Source: Tritrichomonas foetus (taxonomy: Eukaryota > Parabasalia > Tritrichomonadida > Tritrichomonadidae). Taken from it: DNA of 64,000 nt. The translations under genes were made by a program, and so were the position numbers. Every line of letters begins with the position of its first letter. Position 1 is the first letter of the stretch. Shown one piece after another: positions 48,901 to 58,730 of this stretch. Location: contig MLAK01000561.1 in the NCBI GenBank assembly GCA_001839685.1, positions 34,197 to 98,196 on the forward strand, given 5' to 3'. The notes under the pieces are model-generated. The model was not told where the DNA came from. It saw only the letters and a program-made list of their open reading frames with translations, and did not search any database.

Positions 48901-50580
48901 TAAAGATAATTGTAAAATAAAGTTACTTGGTGCTTCAACATTATTAAAAAGACGAGCAAGTGATAAAATTGAAACAGATGATAGTTGTGAAATAATTGAA
49001 AAACAAAATCGACCAAATTTCTTAGCAATGTTATAATTAGGATGAATAGAAATGAATATCAAAAGCGCTTCAATTAATTTAATAGGATAAACTGGATTTT
49101 CATTTGCACTTAATTTAATTATTCGGTCAATTTGCTTCTCTAAAAGTGGTTCAATTTCAAAATCACTGAAAAATTCTTTCTTTAATGGTGCAATGACCAT
49201 AAAAAGAGAACGTAAATAAAAATCATTATCATTTCGTTCTTCCATTACATATTTAATGAATCGAATAATTAATGGTTTTTCTTTCTCAATACTACAATTT
49301 AACGAATAAATAATAATAGATGCAGCAGTTGCCATACCTTCATATTCACGATCAAGAGTGTCAGAATCATCTGGAGGCATTGCAATATAATGTAAAGCAA
49401 CATGAAGCTCTTCAAGCGCAACAGTTTGATAAGAATGTGCTAAATTAATAAATAAAGCAGATGATGCAAATCGATCTTGTTCTTTTTTGCTCCATATTTT
49501 TTGATGTGCGAGTCCAGCAGTTTCTCGAGCGCTGTCTTCATCATATGTGATTAAATTTAAAAGAGAAATTTTAGTATTTTTCATTTTCATTATCGCATTA
49601 TATAAAATTGAATGAATATCCCTACCAAAAAAAGCGGTTACCTTTTTGATGTTGGACACAGAATTTTTATTTACAAGATTGAAAAGTTCATTTATGTTTT
49701 TGTAAACAAATTCTGGATTCAGATAATCAAGGAAATAACTAAAAATCAAAGAAAAGTGATTCTTAAATTGCAACATAATTTCAAAAGACTTTTTCAAATT
49801 TGATTCTTTTGTTTCTTTCGCATTTAATTGAAATTCATTCATTGGTTGTGAATTTCCAACTAATGAAGTTGGTCCTGCCGTGTTTTGTGGAATTGGCATT
49901 AAAGCACATTTTGCAACAAGACTAGCTGCTGTATAAATAACAAATTGGTTCGATGACGAACTTAGGATTTTATTCGAGCATCGAAGAATTTTTTTAGGGG
50001 CAACTTCAGGAAATTGCAAAATTATATCAAGGAGACGAATAGCAGCAATTTGAGTAGCTTCGTTTGAATTTGTAATATAATTTTTAGCAAATGAAAAAGC
50101 AGCTGCCGCAGATTTGGAAAGTGATTTTCCGCAAACTTTAAACAACGATCTAAGTGCCAAAAGTGCTGGATAGTGAAGTGACTGATCTTTCAATGTTAGC
50201 AAATGCTGTGTGATTTTGCCTAGCGATGATTTGTTGTGGCTTCCGAGTTTTGCAACGACGTATTTAAATGCGACAATGTTGGCGGGAGTTGATGAATCCA
50301 TAACGCAAGAAATTAAATTCCAAAAATGTTTATGCTGATCTCTTTTATAAACCCAGCAGAGATTCATTCCAATTGAGATTGAACATGTCACATTGAGATT
50401 TCCGTGATTAATTTTCAAAAGAGACAAGAGGGCCTTTTCTATCTCTTGAATTTTTTCGACTGGAAGATTTTTGTCTAAAAAAGGTCGAAGTGGAATTAGA
50501 CAAAGCTGTATAGTTTGTTCGGGTTGTAAAATTCGTGGTGATTTCGCAATTGATTGGAGAGATTCGATAATCGTCTCCAT
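45913..50580 (-). CDS. large HEAT-repeat protein, HEATR5/LAA1-like
   Basis: 1555 residues from the ATG at 50580; the in-frame extension above it begins only with TTG. The protein is almost wholly alpha-helical HEAT-like repeats. The N-terminal region (IVAFKYVVAKLGSHNKSSLG, HYPALLALRSLFKVCGKSLS, ATQIAAIRLLDIIL) follows the layout of HEATR5/LAA1 proteins, which help the AP-1 clathrin adaptor at the trans-Golgi and endosomes. It is shorter than animal HEATR5 (about 2000 residues). The tail, with SLVKFSARVPRRR and EEDGGWQSLDGDLD, is basic then acidic-aromatic and could bind a partner. Other HEAT families cannot be excluded. Confidence 0.55.
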   Translation of the reverse strand: METIIESLQSIAKSPRILQPEQTIQLCLIPLRPFLDKNLPVEKIQEIEKALLSLLKINHGNLNVTCSISIGMNLCWVYKRDQHKHFWNLISCVMDSSTPANIVAFKYVVAKLGSHNKSSLGKITQHLLTLKDQSLHYPALLALRSLFKVCGKSLSKSAAAAFSFAKNYITNSNEATQIAAIRLLDIILQFPEVAPKKILRCSNKILSSSSNQFVIYTAASLVAKCALMPIPQNTAGPTSLVGNSQPMNEFQLNAKETKESNLKKSFEIMLQFKNHFSLIFSYFLDYLNPEFVYKNINELFNLVNKNSVSNIKKVTAFFGRDIHSILYNAIMKMKNTKISLLNLITYDEDSARETAGLAHQKIWSKKEQDRFASSALFINLAHSYQTVALEELHVALHYIAMPPDDSDTLDREYEGMATAASIIIYSLNCSIEKEKPLIIRFIKYVMEERNDNDFYLRSLFMVIAPLKKEFFSDFEIEPLLEKQIDRIIKLSANENPVYPIKLIEALLIFISIHPNYNIAKKFGRFCFSIISQLSSVSILSLARLFNNVEAPSNFILQLSLFFLNQLNTIGVPLDYIKSKITVLMKIPEEIVSKHTKKKSNERASVLYYVDNSTLSSKLLGSLPKFYARLNTEHAESFLNAAILSTNKVAGFMSILLILMNVESTNSVPRKLHQMILAALPENNDIALQIAAECIALCLTKYPDDIPDLYDYMKKENSASCFIESAVARFLNLEDQQVVDIIFRTSKRIKNPSLTNYVLHELASIYETKSVQMVSLLMGDQQLQQLLSLLCETKIFSVYQMYLISQCIEKLIPILLPNLGEKSTVIMVILALDYFKNAQNQFCKQFFFDLFRSIFALSQNVARNFKVKIPKISMRLESKLSACGALADVAYIRPFTSNLLDKLPPFLVLLQRTRDDRIELFLTASARCFASSEHTNEEISNWFRLPKQILSSNSMIGFGSSTIEPNTKVKHAALCILKELLPALASTKPLITECMDDTITSTIRAIETRRIELHEIAYEILTEFLMLFKDFITDQNVKLLELYDAQFSNAARYAFPNSMNVASLFLINFLDFTFEEYKKNEKSCLLLIETFINSLMKVKERTSGFFAIASKVCVISEEYPKVAECSASFLRTLTPLFLNLINDNIKLRTTKSDYEEITRFKDIISPFFADFLNSFIWLKKTFPTNECKLLDTPTFSSFLLMELTAATENWRSCSAFSAISSVLRYFGNELNSHLFDYIVNTMCNVACWNKKLFRPYVPKFLKYASLLTPERSDPQIWISLFSAALTHRCDASTLGLILKNCDQTIVKNSVAKVVDLVVIELSEKMISDEEAIAIVTILYDWFNEAIPTLLSHVLSMRIQDSVKFQMTMIERAFKRIETRSAIDRIASFCCEYFNQGGLETVAQISIQRPNIGLEILKRGVISQSVESFDGLNPISALHFFELVLDHFGNMKQVATEIAKAALVFLSLNGNDRAIGEKVSSTAIQIVKTCMKTEPDAMKIAFESLSEERKGELMKAMKKWSAKKVVKKVSLVKFSARVPRRRAEEDGGWQSLDGDLD

Positions 50581-51152
50581 TTTTACAATTGTGTGTCTTT
50601 TGGAAAAAACACGAGGGGAAAAGTGACTGACAAAAATGGTCAAATATAGTTAAATTTGTAATCTACTTTTTGAAAATTTTAAAAAAATATTCGGCCGGAT
50701 AGTATCGCCTCTTATTCAATTCCTCACAAAATAACTCACACAAATAAATGACATCTAACTTTTTCACAAATTATCAAAATTATTAGTCAAATAATCAACC
50801 TTGCTATTGACCATGATTTGAGTCAGTATCATTTCATATCAATATCACGACGAAATTTGATGGATTGAATACCGTTTATTATTATTCTGAATGATGCAGA
50901 AAAGGTGGAAGACAAATATGGTTTATGATATGGAACATCATTTCTTTGTTGAACAATCACTGAATTTAGATTCAAGATGAATTATTTCAATTTAAACTAG
51001 AGATGTATCAAGTGATACATTGGAGAAGAGATCAGAGACATATCTTTTTTGCTTTTTATTTTTTTTACTCAAACATATATATTGCCTATGCATATTTGTG
51101 AATTTACTATTTGATAATTGACCTTATAGTAAGGTGAATTAATTCACCAAAT
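50581..51152. other. intergenic, no gene seen
   Basis: AT-rich spacer between two minus-strand genes. Confidence 0.6.
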
Positions 51153-52685
51153 TCAATGAAAATCATATGTAAACTCATTTTGATTTTCCAACTCATTAAC
51201 AAATGGTGGGTCTTCTTCAATTGGTGCAACTTCTACAGTTTCAGGGATTAAAGAGACCACCATAACATCTTCTTGGAATTGTTGTTCACTTATCATCTGA
51301 TTCTCAATTTGTTGTTGCAAAATCTGTTGATGATGCTGTAAGTTGAAATTATTTTCAAAACTACATCTTGGAAACTGGAATGGCATTGGCTGGCTATAGC
51401 TAGGTTCAGTGCTGGCTTGGTTTGTTTCTTGTTGGACTTGTGGGAACTGATATGTGAAATTTTGCGACATTTCTTGCATTTGTCCTCCCACTGGAATTGA
51501 TGTTAAATGTTGATTATTATCTTGAAAGAAATTCATAGGCTGTTGTAAAGCTAAATCCGATGATATTTGTTGATCCACTGGCTGAAAAGTGAGTTGGGAA
51601 TGTGCTGGCTGTGGCTGCTGCTGAAGGAATGGTTGTTGAGGAGGAGCCATTGGATGAGACTCGATGAATGGAGATTGAATAGGGGATTGAATTGGTGACT
51701 GGAGGGGGGAAAGAGGGAGAGGTGACATTGCCATAGGTGACATTTCAGTATGTGATAATTCGTCTGATGATACATCATCAGGTGACAAATCATTCGACGA
51801 AAAGTCTGAGGGCTCCATTTGAATAGACGAAGCTTCAGACAACTGTTGAGGTGATGAATAAGATGATGATGTGTTTGAGAGTTGAGTCAGTTGGTGATGC
51901 TTTTGTTGTAGAATGGCTTGTTGCCTTTGTAAGTGCTCAATTAATTGTTGTTGTTGTTGAATCAGCTGCTGTTGTTGGATTTGCTGTTGTCTTAATTGAG
52001 TGAAGAATTTTTGTTGCTTTAATTTCAAACTCATGTGAAATTGTTGTAAATGCTGGAATTGTTGTTGTTGTATGGCATGTTGCTCAAGTATTTGTTGCAT
52101 CTGTGGTTGATATTGTAATAGTTTTCCAGTTTTTTGCATCTGAGCATAATGATAGCGACATTGAACATCACTTCTATTGTTGAGTAGATGTGAAACCTTA
52201 CTCCAATTTGATGTTCCATGAATTGCTGCCAATCTGCATAAGTTTAGTTCTTCTTCTTGGGTCCAATCTCCTTTCTCAATATTTGGATTGAGAACTCTGA
52301 ACCATCTTTGAGAACATGTTGATCGGTTTCTTCCACCACCAACAAAAACGGCAATTTTTGACCAACTCCCAATACCGAATTTCGATACGCCATAAATTAA
52401 ACGCCTGTCTTCCTCACGCGTCCAGGATCTTCCTTTCTTCTTACTAATGGCATTTTTACTCGAATGGCCTTTGAAAGACGATCTGTGCGTTAATGGGTTT
52501 TCGATCGGCGGTTGTTCTCCGCATTTCATGATCAATTGATATTCCTCAATTGGCTGCGATGTTCCAATAAGTTCCTCGCAAGAATCTGCGACGACATGAA
52601 TCGGAGTTCCTTGGGCGATGAGTTTTGACAAAGTTTGGCTGTATTCGCTGAGTTCATTCCGATTGAATGAATGATCACATTGCAC
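51153..52685 (-). CDS. R2R3 Myb transcription factor with Gln-rich tail; start uncertain
   Basis: About 510 residues. Two Myb/SANT repeats at about 86-185: RSWTREEDRRLIYGVSKFG with WSKIAVFVGGGRNRSTCSQRW, then GDWTQEEELNLCRLAAIHG with WSKVSHLLNNRSDVQCRYHY. Long Gln-rich coiled stretches follow, then a Ser/Asp/Pro-rich and a second Gln-rich region, as in an activator. Trichomonads use many Myb factors on TAACGA-type sites. The frame has no ATG between an in-frame TGA (52716-52718) and residue 53 of this frame (ATG at 52529), yet residues 1-52 look coding. Either the protein starts at 52529, or a frameshift separates it from the ATG at 52741 in another frame. Confidence 0.82.
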   Translation of the reverse strand: MQCDHSFNRNELSEYSQTLSKLIAQGTPIHVVADSCEELIGTSQPIEEYQLIMKCGEQPPIENPLTHRSSFKGHSSKNAISKKKGRSWTREEDRRLIYGVSKFGIGSWSKIAVFVGGGRNRSTCSQRWFRVLNPNIEKGDWTQEEELNLCRLAAIHGTSNWSKVSHLLNNRSDVQCRYHYAQMQKTGKLLQYQPQMQQILEQHAIQQQQFQHLQQFHMSLKLKQQKFFTQLRQQQIQQQQLIQQQQQLIEHLQRQQAILQQKHHQLTQLSNTSSSYSSPQQLSEASSIQMEPSDFSSNDLSPDDVSSDELSHTEMSPMAMSPLPLSPLQSPIQSPIQSPFIESHPMAPPQQPFLQQQPQPAHSQLTFQPVDQQISSDLALQQPMNFFQDNNQHLTSIPVGGQMQEMSQNFTYQFPQVQQETNQASTEPSYSQPMPFQFPRCSFENNFNLQHHQQILQQQIENQMISEQQFQEDVMVVSLIPETVEVAPIEEDPPFVNELENQNEFTYDFH

Positions 52686-52741
52686 ACAGTAATTGAGAAT
52701 GGCTCCATAACAAGATCAACGTCATGAATATTGTTGCTCAT

Positions 52742-53462
52742 TTTTTCTTGAATGCTTTTTTTTTAATAATTGCAATTTTTTTTTTAAAGATCTCACAAAA
52801 TTTCAAAAAAAAAAAGAAATGATTGTGATGGAATAATAATTGATAATTTTCAATTGAGTAGAATTTCGATTCAAATATCTATAACAGAAAATGCTATTCA
52901 CTTTTAAAAAGTAATTGCATCGATTCAAAATACAAGACAAAATATGAATTGTCATTATTTGAGGAATTTGATCTCACAAAAAACAAAGAATTGATAGAAT
53001 TTCAAATATAATTTAAATACTTTGTTTTCAATGAAATAAAAAGGAGTCATTGCTTTTTGTGTAATATTGATGAAGAATAATTCGCTTTTGATGAATATAA
53101 TTTAAAAAGTTTAAATAAATGTCAGAAAATGAACTATTTGATTGAAAAAAAGAGTTTATTCTAAAAATAAACGTTTGAATTGATCTTTTACTCTCAAATA
53201 TCTGACCAAATAAAACATGATTTTTGAATGAATTTATTGAGCCAGAAAGGATTTTTCAATGATATTCCAAAAAGTTTCCCAACCGTTTATTATTTTCATA
53301 AGTTGGATAAGTAAAATGATTTTTTTTTTCTCTTATTTGGATCTTTCTTTTCAACATCATATTATAGAGTTCTTGACCAACATATAGTACATAGGCAATT
53401 TTTTCTTATTATTCAATAGATCAGAAATTAATTTGATGAAGAAAGCATGATAACTTTTTCTG
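52742..53462. promoter_or_regulatory. divergent 5' flank, no gene seen
   Basis: AT-rich region between the Myb gene (minus) and the helical-repeat gene (plus). Confidence 0.5.
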
Positions 53463-54791
53463 ATGGTTATGTCAGACTCTGATATTGAATTCATTTATAT
53501 GGCTGAAAGCGATGAAGATCTAATGGCCACATCACAACTCATTCACCAAAAATTTCAAACACTTACAAGTATTTTAATGTATGAAAGAAATGAGCCGTTT
53601 ATAATTCAAAATTGCCAAACAATTTTTCAGCTTGCATTAAAAGCGCCTTTTAGCGATTCAAATATAATGGCTTTCGCCATACTTTCGAAATCATCTGCTG
53701 TTGTTGTTCAAAGTTTAACCAAAGATAAATATTTTTTTCGTCAAGCCCAAAAAATCTTAGAAAACGGCCAATCTATGGAATTTCAATATTTTAATTCAAT
53801 TCTTAGTCGATTGGCCACAATTTTTCAATCGATTATCCGGTATGATGTTGATTACTTACCAGAATCTGCCATACTGCTCAGAAACTTCTTACCGCATATC
53901 GAAAATACAGGGGTGTTCGATTTACTGTCGAGTTCTACCTCTCCGTCAATTAAATTCACTTGTTTTTTTGATGAGCTGATGAAAGTCAATTTCGATACTT
54001 GCATCATCGATCAAATACAAAACAGTGAAAATGAAACTGAAATTTCATTGCTTTTGTTTTTGGTCCGCCAATTATCTCGAAGTCGGAAATTCATTAAGTC
54101 TGAAATTGTGAGTGCGAGAACGATATCCGTTCTATCGTCTCTAAGTAATAGTGATAATCTAGTTATTCAAAATAGCCTTTGGCAAACAATATCATCAATC
54201 TGCAATGAATTCACAATACCTCATATGAAGTATTTGTTTTTCAAGGCAATGTTTATCGTTTCCGAGCCATATACTAATCTCCATATGTATCATATTAGTG
54301 TGATTGATTTTTTAGGAAAATGCTTATATTTCGATTCTAAACTGTATGAATCATTATTACCTCACTTTTTGGAAGTAATTTCCAGATTAATTGGCCAATT
54401 CCCTGATTCATCCAATTTACAGGCATCTATAACAAGATTTATAATTGCTGCCTTAGAAAAAGAAGATACAGCTGAGGAAGTCTTCAAAAGTTTGGTTCCA
54501 CTGATTGTTTTTACTGCACAGTCTCGCAGGAGGTCTGCAGCATCAGCTAATTGTGCATATATTCTCCATCAGATGAATATCATGAAAATCACAAATTCAT
54601 CAATCCGGAAATTAATTAAAGGTTCAAAATTGTTCCAAAAATGCTCATGTGAATTCTTGAATCGTTATGAAACCATACTGAAGCAAAGTTATGGTGAGAC
54701 AAATGTTTCCATATTGGACGAAATTAAAAATAAAATAAAAAATAAAATTAATCCACCAAAATCAAAAGAAGATTCAAATAATAATACATAG
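53463..54791 (+). CDS. helical-repeat protein, possibly SAPS/PP6-regulatory-like
   Basis: 442 residues, almost all alpha-helical. The part from about 25 to 160 (TIFQLALKAPFSDSNIMAF, KILENGQ, FNSILSRLATIFQSIIRYD, LRNFLPHIENTGVFDLL) resembles the SAPS domain, where helical pairs end in a KxxxHIxxSAIMDLL-type block. SAPS proteins are subunits of Sit4/PP6 phosphatase. The match is weak and a generic armadillo-like protein is the alternative. The C terminus is Lys/Asn-rich (IKNKIKNKINPPKSKED). Two ATGs (53463 and 53469) are close together. Confidence 0.5.
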   Translation: MVMSDSDIEFIYMAESDEDLMATSQLIHQKFQTLTSILMYERNEPFIIQNCQTIFQLALKAPFSDSNIMAFAILSKSSAVVVQSLTKDKYFFRQAQKILENGQSMEFQYFNSILSRLATIFQSIIRYDVDYLPESAILLRNFLPHIENTGVFDLLSSSTSPSIKFTCFFDELMKVNFDTCIIDQIQNSENETEISLLLFLVRQLSRSRKFIKSEIVSARTISVLSSLSNSDNLVIQNSLWQTISSICNEFTIPHMKYLFFKAMFIVSEPYTNLHMYHISVIDFLGKCLYFDSKLYESLLPHFLEVISRLIGQFPDSSNLQASITRFIIAALEKEDTAEEVFKSLVPLIVFTAQSRRRSAASANCAYILHQMNIMKITNSSIRKLIKGSKLFQKCSCEFLNRYETILKQSYGETNVSILDEIKNKIKNKINPPKSKEDSNNNT

Positions 54792-55339
54792 TTACTTCAC
54801 ATTACATCTCAACACGCTATTTCTTCACATGCTATCTTTTTGATCTTATCCTTATATATTAATTATCATATTCTGTATTAAATAGAATTCTATCCTAAAT
54901 CTTTTTCATTTTTCTATTCATAGGTATACAATTTATCTTCCATATTCGAACAATCTGGACTGAATCGAATACGAATTGAAAAATTTGCTCCAAGACAAAA
55001 AATGAAATTCGTTCAAGAATGTTGTACTTGCATTATGGTCACTGTTCAATCCTAATCAATAAAGTGAAGTGGATGAAACACTCCGTAAGTAAAAGTCAAA
55101 TGATATATCAACTCCATTATTTGAATTATCCAAATTGAATTATCTTGTACTGTTTTTCAATGTGAATAACCATTTTATTACTCAATTATTTTTCTCCTTC
55201 TTAAAAATCAAGATAATCTTTTCATTATCTCCAAAAAAATTGATAGCGTCTTATAGAATATTCGAATTCAAAAAGTCAAAAATGAATCCATTTGCACTTT
55301 TTCTACTGTTTGACATCATCAATATTTCAACCCATATAA
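54792..55339. other. intergenic, no gene seen
   Basis: AT-rich spacer between two plus-strand genes. Confidence 0.6.
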
Positions 55340-56332
55340 ATGAATCCAGAGCTCGAAAAAGAAATGAGCGAGGCTTCTCTTATGGAGAACGCCAACAGAG
55401 CCATCAATGTCATTATTCGTCCACCTCGAACCACATATAAGCTCGAAGAACTCACAAATATATATTTTGATATCAAATTACCGCCAATTCCTCGAATACC
55501 AATTTCTTTCAAAAACAGAAATGGTCTCAACCTCGTTGGATCGTTTTACATTTCAGGCTCTTTCAATACCGAAAAGACTCATTATTGCGTCGTCTATCTT
55601 CACGGCAACGTCGGAACTCAAAAAGAAGGTCGATTTCTTGTTAAATACCTCTGTCCACGAGGAATATGCGTCTATTGTTTCGATTTTGCAGGAAGTGGAT
55701 TATCCGGCGGAGAGTACGTCACGCTTGGTCACAATGAGCAATATGACATTGTTGACTCTCTTGATTTCCTCCGAGACCATTTCCACGTCACCCATTTCGT
55801 TTTATGGGGTCGATCGATGGGCGCCGCTTCAGCGGTTTTAGCGGCCTCACTTCATCCAATGATCAAAGGAATTATCGTCGATAGCGCTTATTCGTCATTA
55901 TCCAGCTTATTTTCCGCGATCGCCCAACAGACTCCATTGCCGTCATTTATTCGGCCAATGGCTGTCTGGTGGATCAAACACGAAGTCCAGCAGCGAGCTG
56001 GCTTCGACTGCAACGACGTCAACCCATCCAAAATCGCCGCTAAAAATGTCAATGTTCCGCTCTTCTTAGGCCACTGCACGGACGACAACTTCGTGCCATA
56101 TAGCCACGGTGTCAAAATTTATCAGAAATACGCCTGCCCAGACAAAGAAATGATGACGATGACGGGGGGCCACAACGGCGTGCGAGACCCCGGATGGATT
56201 ATGAAGTGCATCCGATTTATCCTGCGCGTGTTTGATTTGCCCTTCCAATATTTCGAAGTCGAATTTACGCCCGAAACTGTCGAGCATGTGGCATCGTTCG
56301 CTGATTTAATGGCTAATGAGGCAGCCAAATAA
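55340..56332 (+). CDS. alpha/beta hydrolase, ABHD13/ABHD17-like serine hydrolase
   Basis: 330 residues. Fold landmarks: VVYLHGNVGTQ (oxyanion loop after strand 3), GICVYCFDFAGSGLSGG, the nucleophile elbow LWGRSMGAASAV (Ser of GRSMG), the acid in FLGHCTDDNFVPY and the histidine in TGGHNGVRD. All three catalytic residues are present. The closest relatives are S33-like/bem46 hydrolases, which include depalmitoylases (ABHD17) and lipases. No signal peptide is seen. Third codon positions, especially in the second half, are richer in G and C than in neighbouring genes, which may reflect high expression. Confidence 0.8.
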   Translation: MNPELEKEMSEASLMENANRAINVIIRPPRTTYKLEELTNIYFDIKLPPIPRIPISFKNRNGLNLVGSFYISGSFNTEKTHYCVVYLHGNVGTQKEGRFLVKYLCPRGICVYCFDFAGSGLSGGEYVTLGHNEQYDIVDSLDFLRDHFHVTHFVLWGRSMGAASAVLAASLHPMIKGIIVDSAYSSLSSLFSAIAQQTPLPSFIRPMAVWWIKHEVQQRAGFDCNDVNPSKIAAKNVNVPLFLGHCTDDNFVPYSHGVKIYQKYACPDKEMMTMTGGHNGVRDPGWIMKCIRFILRVFDLPFQYFEVEFTPETVEHVASFADLMANEAAK

Positions 56333-56779
56333 AGGGGGATATTCCAAAATGATGGCGGTATGTATACATATTGTATCCAAAAATGTTTTGTTCGATTTTT
56401 TTTTACATTTAATTGATCAATTTTTTAGTTTTTAATAAAATTGAATTATTGTTACGAATTTTTGATTTTATCTCTTTGTGCTACAAAATGTTTTTGTCTT
56501 TCATTCTACATCTAAAGGAATTCCTATTCGAATCAAAATATTTTGAAAATTTTGATGATGAAGTATTTGGATGCAGATTTCTTTTGTAAATTAGTTTTAG
56601 TTATTATTTTTTATTTTAAAGGATTCACAGTGAAGATATTGTCAAGGAATGAAATCGGATATCGATTTTGATGTTTAAACTTTTTCAGTGTTTTTTACCT
56701 CAAACAGAAAAAGTTTAAAAAATGATTTTAGTTTGGTCGGCCAGTTAATTTGGTCAAAAAAATTGTCAGATTCACTAAA
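56333..56779. promoter_or_regulatory. 5' flank with initiator-like TCACTA
   Basis: TCACTA at 56772-56777 fits the trichomonad initiator, just upstream of the ATG at 56780. The rest is AT-rich with nothing seen. Confidence 0.4.
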
Positions 56780-58249
56780 ATGCTTGAGGACTACGAAAAG
56801 GAAGATTTGCATGACGAGCAACAAAAAAACACGATTCGAGATTTAATAAGCACTCAAGATGAATTCGTTAGAAACGATCTCAGAGTTCTAACCGTGAATC
56901 ATTTAAAAAATTTCCAAAAAAAATTATCATGTTCTTCACATGAGCAAATGGAAGTCATTTCAAACCTTCGTGTTTTTGTTTTGAAGTCTGAAGTTAAACC
57001 GTCAATCCTTCCTGAAAACTTTATTTTTGACTTTGTGAATGTATTTTCGAGTTCAAGCACAACAACTTATGTAAAAACTGCATTGCTTTCTTTATCTGAT
57101 GATATGATGAAATATGATATTAATTTTGTCAAAGAATTTGAAAAATACAAATATTATATGCATATTCTGAATGAAATGATCAACCAAACATGTTGTCGAA
57201 TTGAATATTGTCTACCTGTATTAAATCATTTTTTGAGGCATTCAAAAATAGCAACATCATATTTGTTTGGTAGAAATCTTCCTGGTTTCATTCTCGACCA
57301 AATCACAACAGAAAAAAATAGTCTTCGAACTTCAATCACACTCTACAATTCTCTGCAAGCAATTTCAACATTTACTTACCAAACATTAAACCCAGAGTCA
57401 ATGGCCCGAATAGTTGATATATGTTTGGATAAGATTATTCCAAATAAAAATAAAAAATCATTCATTGATTTAGAAACATCAATTATTGTTCCTATTGTCA
57501 AAACTTTAGCAAATATGATGAAATTCATTCCTGATGGTGAATATTTAGATAAAATTGTGAATTCTGGTGTTTCATCTTTTATTTTGACAATTGTGACCAA
57601 TGAAAATTTTGAATTGTCAGTTGCAGCTTTGAATTTATTATGTGATGCAACTTTTCGTTCAAATGTAATTTGTGCACAATTAAAAAATGTAGGTGCGGTT
57701 CAAGAATTATCTCGACTTTTACTTTTCCCCGAATTCTTCAAAGTATGTTCAAAACAATGTCTAAGAACGATTTATAACATTTTGGTTGCATTTCATGGAA
57801 ATAATGTAGCTGTATCGTATTCGTTTGAATGCATGAAAGATGAAAATTTCAAAAAAGTTATCAAGTATGTTTTAGCTGAAGGAAAATCATTTGAAAAAGA
57901 TACAATATATATAATTTTAGGTATCATTATTTATTTTTCTGAGCCAGAAAATGTGTTAAAATATATTCAAGAATTTGATATCCTTGATAATTTACAATCA
58001 ATGATTGATACTGGAAATAATGAAGGTGCACATGGAGCATTAGCCATTGCTTATCGTTTGGCTGATTTAGCCTTCTCGTCTATTTATAATTCTCAAATTT
58101 TAAATGATTTCAGCGAAATCATGCATTCTGATGAAATGATTGATTCCTTGAATAATTTTATGTCATGTAGCTCAGATGAAGATGTATGTAACTATGCTAG
58201 ATATCTACTTTCATGGATATATAAAGATAAAAAGCCAAATTCAGTATAA
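56780..58249 (+). CDS. armadillo-like helical-repeat protein
   Basis: 489 residues from the ATG at 56780; upstream codons begin with TTG only. The N terminus is charged (LEDYEKEDLHDEQQKNTIRD). Tandem three-helix units follow, for example FELSVAALNLLCDATFRSN, VQELSRLLLFPEF and TIYIILGIIIYFSEPENV, with overall organisation like importin-alpha. No clear NLS-binding Trp/Asn array can be traced, so an importin role is not claimed. The function is unknown; such folds bind partner peptides. Confidence 0.6.
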   Translation: MLEDYEKEDLHDEQQKNTIRDLISTQDEFVRNDLRVLTVNHLKNFQKKLSCSSHEQMEVISNLRVFVLKSEVKPSILPENFIFDFVNVFSSSSTTTYVKTALLSLSDDMMKYDINFVKEFEKYKYYMHILNEMINQTCCRIEYCLPVLNHFLRHSKIATSYLFGRNLPGFILDQITTEKNSLRTSITLYNSLQAISTFTYQTLNPESMARIVDICLDKIIPNKNKKSFIDLETSIIVPIVKTLANMMKFIPDGEYLDKIVNSGVSSFILTIVTNENFELSVAALNLLCDATFRSNVICAQLKNVGAVQELSRLLLFPEFFKVCSKQCLRTIYNILVAFHGNNVAVSYSFECMKDENFKKVIKYVLAEGKSFEKDTIYIILGIIIYFSEPENVLKYIQEFDILDNLQSMIDTGNNEGAHGALAIAYRLADLAFSSIYNSQILNDFSEIMHSDEMIDSLNNFMSCSSDEDVCNYARYLLSWIYKDKKPNSV

Positions 58250-58730
58250 TTGTATTTTGTTTTGTAAAATAATAATAATAATAATAATTTTCTTTTTTCG
58301 GTATTTTGAATTTTTAAATATGATAACAATTCATTCAATTTGTGGAATGTATATTTTTATATCATCACAAATTTTTTGTCCATAACTGGATATTATCACA
58401 CATTAAAATTCTGAACTATTTAATTGTAATTCTTATACAAGCTTGAATCATCACATATCTTAATTACTTCTCATGAGAATGATTTAATATTGATTCCAAA
58501 GTAGATCTGATTGACAATACTAATGCATAGTATATATAACTTTAAATCATCTTAATGAACAAAATTATAAAAAAATCAAAATTCGTCGATTTCAAGAGTA
58601 TGGAATAATCTTGACCAAATAAACTAAGAAAATGGATGAATCATTCGGGTTTTCATATCACATTGCTTAAAAAAAAATTCTCTGTAAATATCAGAAAAAG
58701 TTTTTCCATCTAACCTTTAAATTTCTTATC
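58250..58730. other. intergenic, no gene seen
   Basis: Starts with a short ATA/ATT microsatellite (about 58267-58290). No gene supported. Confidence 0.6.
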
